Source: Littorina saxatilis
Lineage: Eukaryota; Mollusca; Gastropoda; Littorinimorpha; Littorinidae
Length of the DNA: 64,000 nt
Assembly: GCF_037325665.1 (NCBI RefSeq)
Contig: NC_090251.1
Location: 21,707,948-21,771,947, forward strand
Direction of reading: 5' to 3'
The notes below the pieces were generated by a model. That model was not told the origin of the DNA, did no database searches, and saw only the letters and a list, made by a program, of their open reading frames with translations. Both the position numbers and the translations under genes were made by a program. Position 1 is the stretch's first letter. Every line of letters begins with the position of its first letter. Below are positions 62,498-64,000 of the stretch, in pieces.

Positions 62498-63250
62498 GTA
62501 AAGTGTTTAACACTCTGCCCTTTTCCAATTTGCAGGGAACTTGCTTTATGTTTAAAAATATGTTTAGTAGATACTTTTTAAGTGAAGAGGTACAGGAACA
62601 ATTACGCACAGACATTTAGTTGCTAAAAAGAAATTAAGTGTGTTTGTTTACTGTTTAAACAAATATATGTAGTTTTATTGAGTTTTTGTGTGCGTTTACA
62701 TACAGTATCATTCTGTTTATCAGTTTCAAGATGTTCTTGCTGTCGGAAAGTGTGTTACGAGACAGATTCTGTGTGTTGTAAACAGTCCATTTAAATTGTT
62801 GTTTGGTTACACCAGAACTACAATCAGAAATGAGTTTTGTAGTACTGATGTTTTCTAAAAAAGCAGCCTATTGATGTTGTCAGAAACTTACTCAATATGT
62901 TTGATGTTTGTTTTTAAATTTGTATTACAGGAGTTTTTTTAAAGTTATTTTTCTAAATAAGGATTCCCAAAATAAACAGAAACGGCAACAAAACAAAACA
63001 ACAAAAATAATTAAGGATTTAGTAACAAAAATTGCTGTCTTGAGAAGTTTTTTTCAGCATATAATGATTTTTGTATGTGTGTGACAGTTGCAATTACATT
63101 TTTTTGCTAAGTCAGTCTTTGTAGAATGGTACACTGAAAAAGAAGAGCACTGAGAGAGGGACAAAATTAGCACTAGGAGAATCAGCTGGTTGGCATGGAC
63201 ACCAGTGACAAATCTGTTATGGTCAGGAATCATTTGAAAAGAAGTAAAGT
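62498..63250. other. COMMD9 intron 3, no recognised features
   Basis: AT-rich sequence without a gene, tandem array or terminal repeat that I recognise. Confidence 0.4.
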
Positions 63251-63363
63251 GCCGTTCACATGGCAGATTTTCAACCAGCTTTTCACCAACTTTTGTCGGT
63301 TTGAAATCGCTCCTGAGTTGTCGAGGTCAAGTCAGCGAAAAGTCTGTCATGTGAATGGCCCTG
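63251..63363. repeat. small inverted-repeat element, termini GCCGTTCACATG
   Basis: GCCGTTCACATGGCAGATTTT at the left is answered by AAAAGTCTGTCATGTGAATGGC at the right. The element is about 110 bp. Confidence 0.55.
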
Positions 63364-63621
63364 ACAATTTAGGTTCGATATTGGCCAGCTTTAGCAGCGA
63401 CTCAAAAACTCAGTTGAGCGCTGCTCGACTCGGCCATGACTTGGCGAAGATTTTGCACAGACTTCCCTTATCGCGCTTACTGATTGGTTAGCTCAATCAA
63501 CTGAGTTCTATATAGCTATCCTGCATTGCATTATTATGCTCTTGCCGCGTTAGGAGGTAGCTCCGACAGCTGAACTGACGGGGAATTGCTGCTTAAAGTT
63601 AGTTTAAGCGTTTGCACTGTT

Positions 63622-63775
63622 CCAGGGTTCGTACGCTCCTTGAATCTCCTTGGATCTCCTTGAATTTTCAACCCCCCTTTTCAAGGACCTTGAATCTCCT
63701 TGAATTTGGAGAAAATGGTCATTCTTGTGTTTAACCTCCTTGAACCTCCTTGAATTCTGAAGTGCAGGCAAAAAA
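63622..63775. repeat. CCTTGAAT-rich repeat (hAT-like MITE terminus)
   Basis: CCAGGGTTCGTACGCTCCTT is followed by many CTCCTTGAATYTCCTTG copies and a poly-A run. Similar CAGGGTTCGTACG-started repeats are widespread in animals as hAT-type non-autonomous elements (from memory). Only one end is clear. Confidence 0.5.
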
Positions 63776-64000
63776 AAAAAAAAAAAGTTAATATTAAAGT
63801 TTTTCAGCAATTTATATCGATTGTGTGCGTGTTGTGTGCAAGTCGTGTGTCGTCTGCCATCGTGCGAAGGGAAGTTGACTCTCTAGATCCACACATGATA
63901 CCTGATAGAAAAGAACAGTCAATAGTGTGTTAACTCCCAGTAACTAAATAAACAGTTTTTGTTTTACTTTACGTTTCTGGTTTGAGCTTTGAATGCATGG

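Overview
The window is a stretch of nuclear DNA from an animal with intron-rich genes, almost certainly a marine gastropod mollusc. Several high-copy repeats here are ones I associate with periwinkles (Littorina); this species hint rests on memory, not on a search. GT/AG introns, CA/GT and CT/GA microsatellites, tRNA-headed SINEs, DIRS-like tyrosine-recombinase retroelements and many TA- or TTAA-flanked inverted-repeat elements all fit.

Four host genes can be built exon by exon with matching splice phases. (1) RAD51AP1 (+, 1944-29753, 8 coding exons, 362 aa), a RAD51-binding homologous-recombination factor. (2) A secretory-pathway JmjC/cupin-type dioxygenase with an N-terminal membrane segment and a possible thioredoxin-like domain (+, 40360-47901, 4 coding exons, 566 aa). 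(3) A prothymosin-alpha-like acidic nuclear protein (-, 57466-50817, 4 coding exons, 127 aa). (4) The 5' part of COMMD9 (+, from 57888, three exons seen, running off the window). Genes 3 and 4 are head to head, with about 420 bp between start codons. Genes 2 and 3 are tail to tail. A possible fifth gene, a single minus-strand exon, lies at the left edge.

Most of the window is repeats inside introns. RAD51AP1 intron 1 holds a 0.87 kb high-copy element. Intron 4 (8.6 kb) holds a decayed DIRS-like element which itself carries a SINE/LINE composite, a 42-bp minisatellite, an SGNH-hydrolase fossil and another SINE. Intron 7 (14.9 kb) is a Russian doll: a TA-flanked inverted-repeat element containing a DIRS-like element, containing a 9.8 kb TA-flanked inverted-repeat element, containing further foldbacks and a tail-only retroposon. 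Between genes 1 and 2 lies a nearly whole DIRS-like element (31623-36442) with inverted termini and an internal complementary region. The JmjC introns hold a young SINE with a 13-bp duplication, LINE 3' tails and a 1.17 kb inverted-repeat element. The prothymosin-like gene's introns hold about 1 kb of GA-rich satellite, TTAA-flanked elements and a third SINE family. COMMD9 intron 1 holds a pair of tRNA-headed inverted arms around a deleted Tc1-like element.

The most unusual points are: tail-only retroposon insertions with intact target duplications; three retroposon families sharing one 3' tail; a LINE ORF1 lodged between the A and B boxes of a SINE head; a tRNA-armed inverted-repeat structure; several unrelated TTAA-flanked elements; and a probable GC-AG intron in RAD51AP1. 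No new enzymatic or defence system was found.
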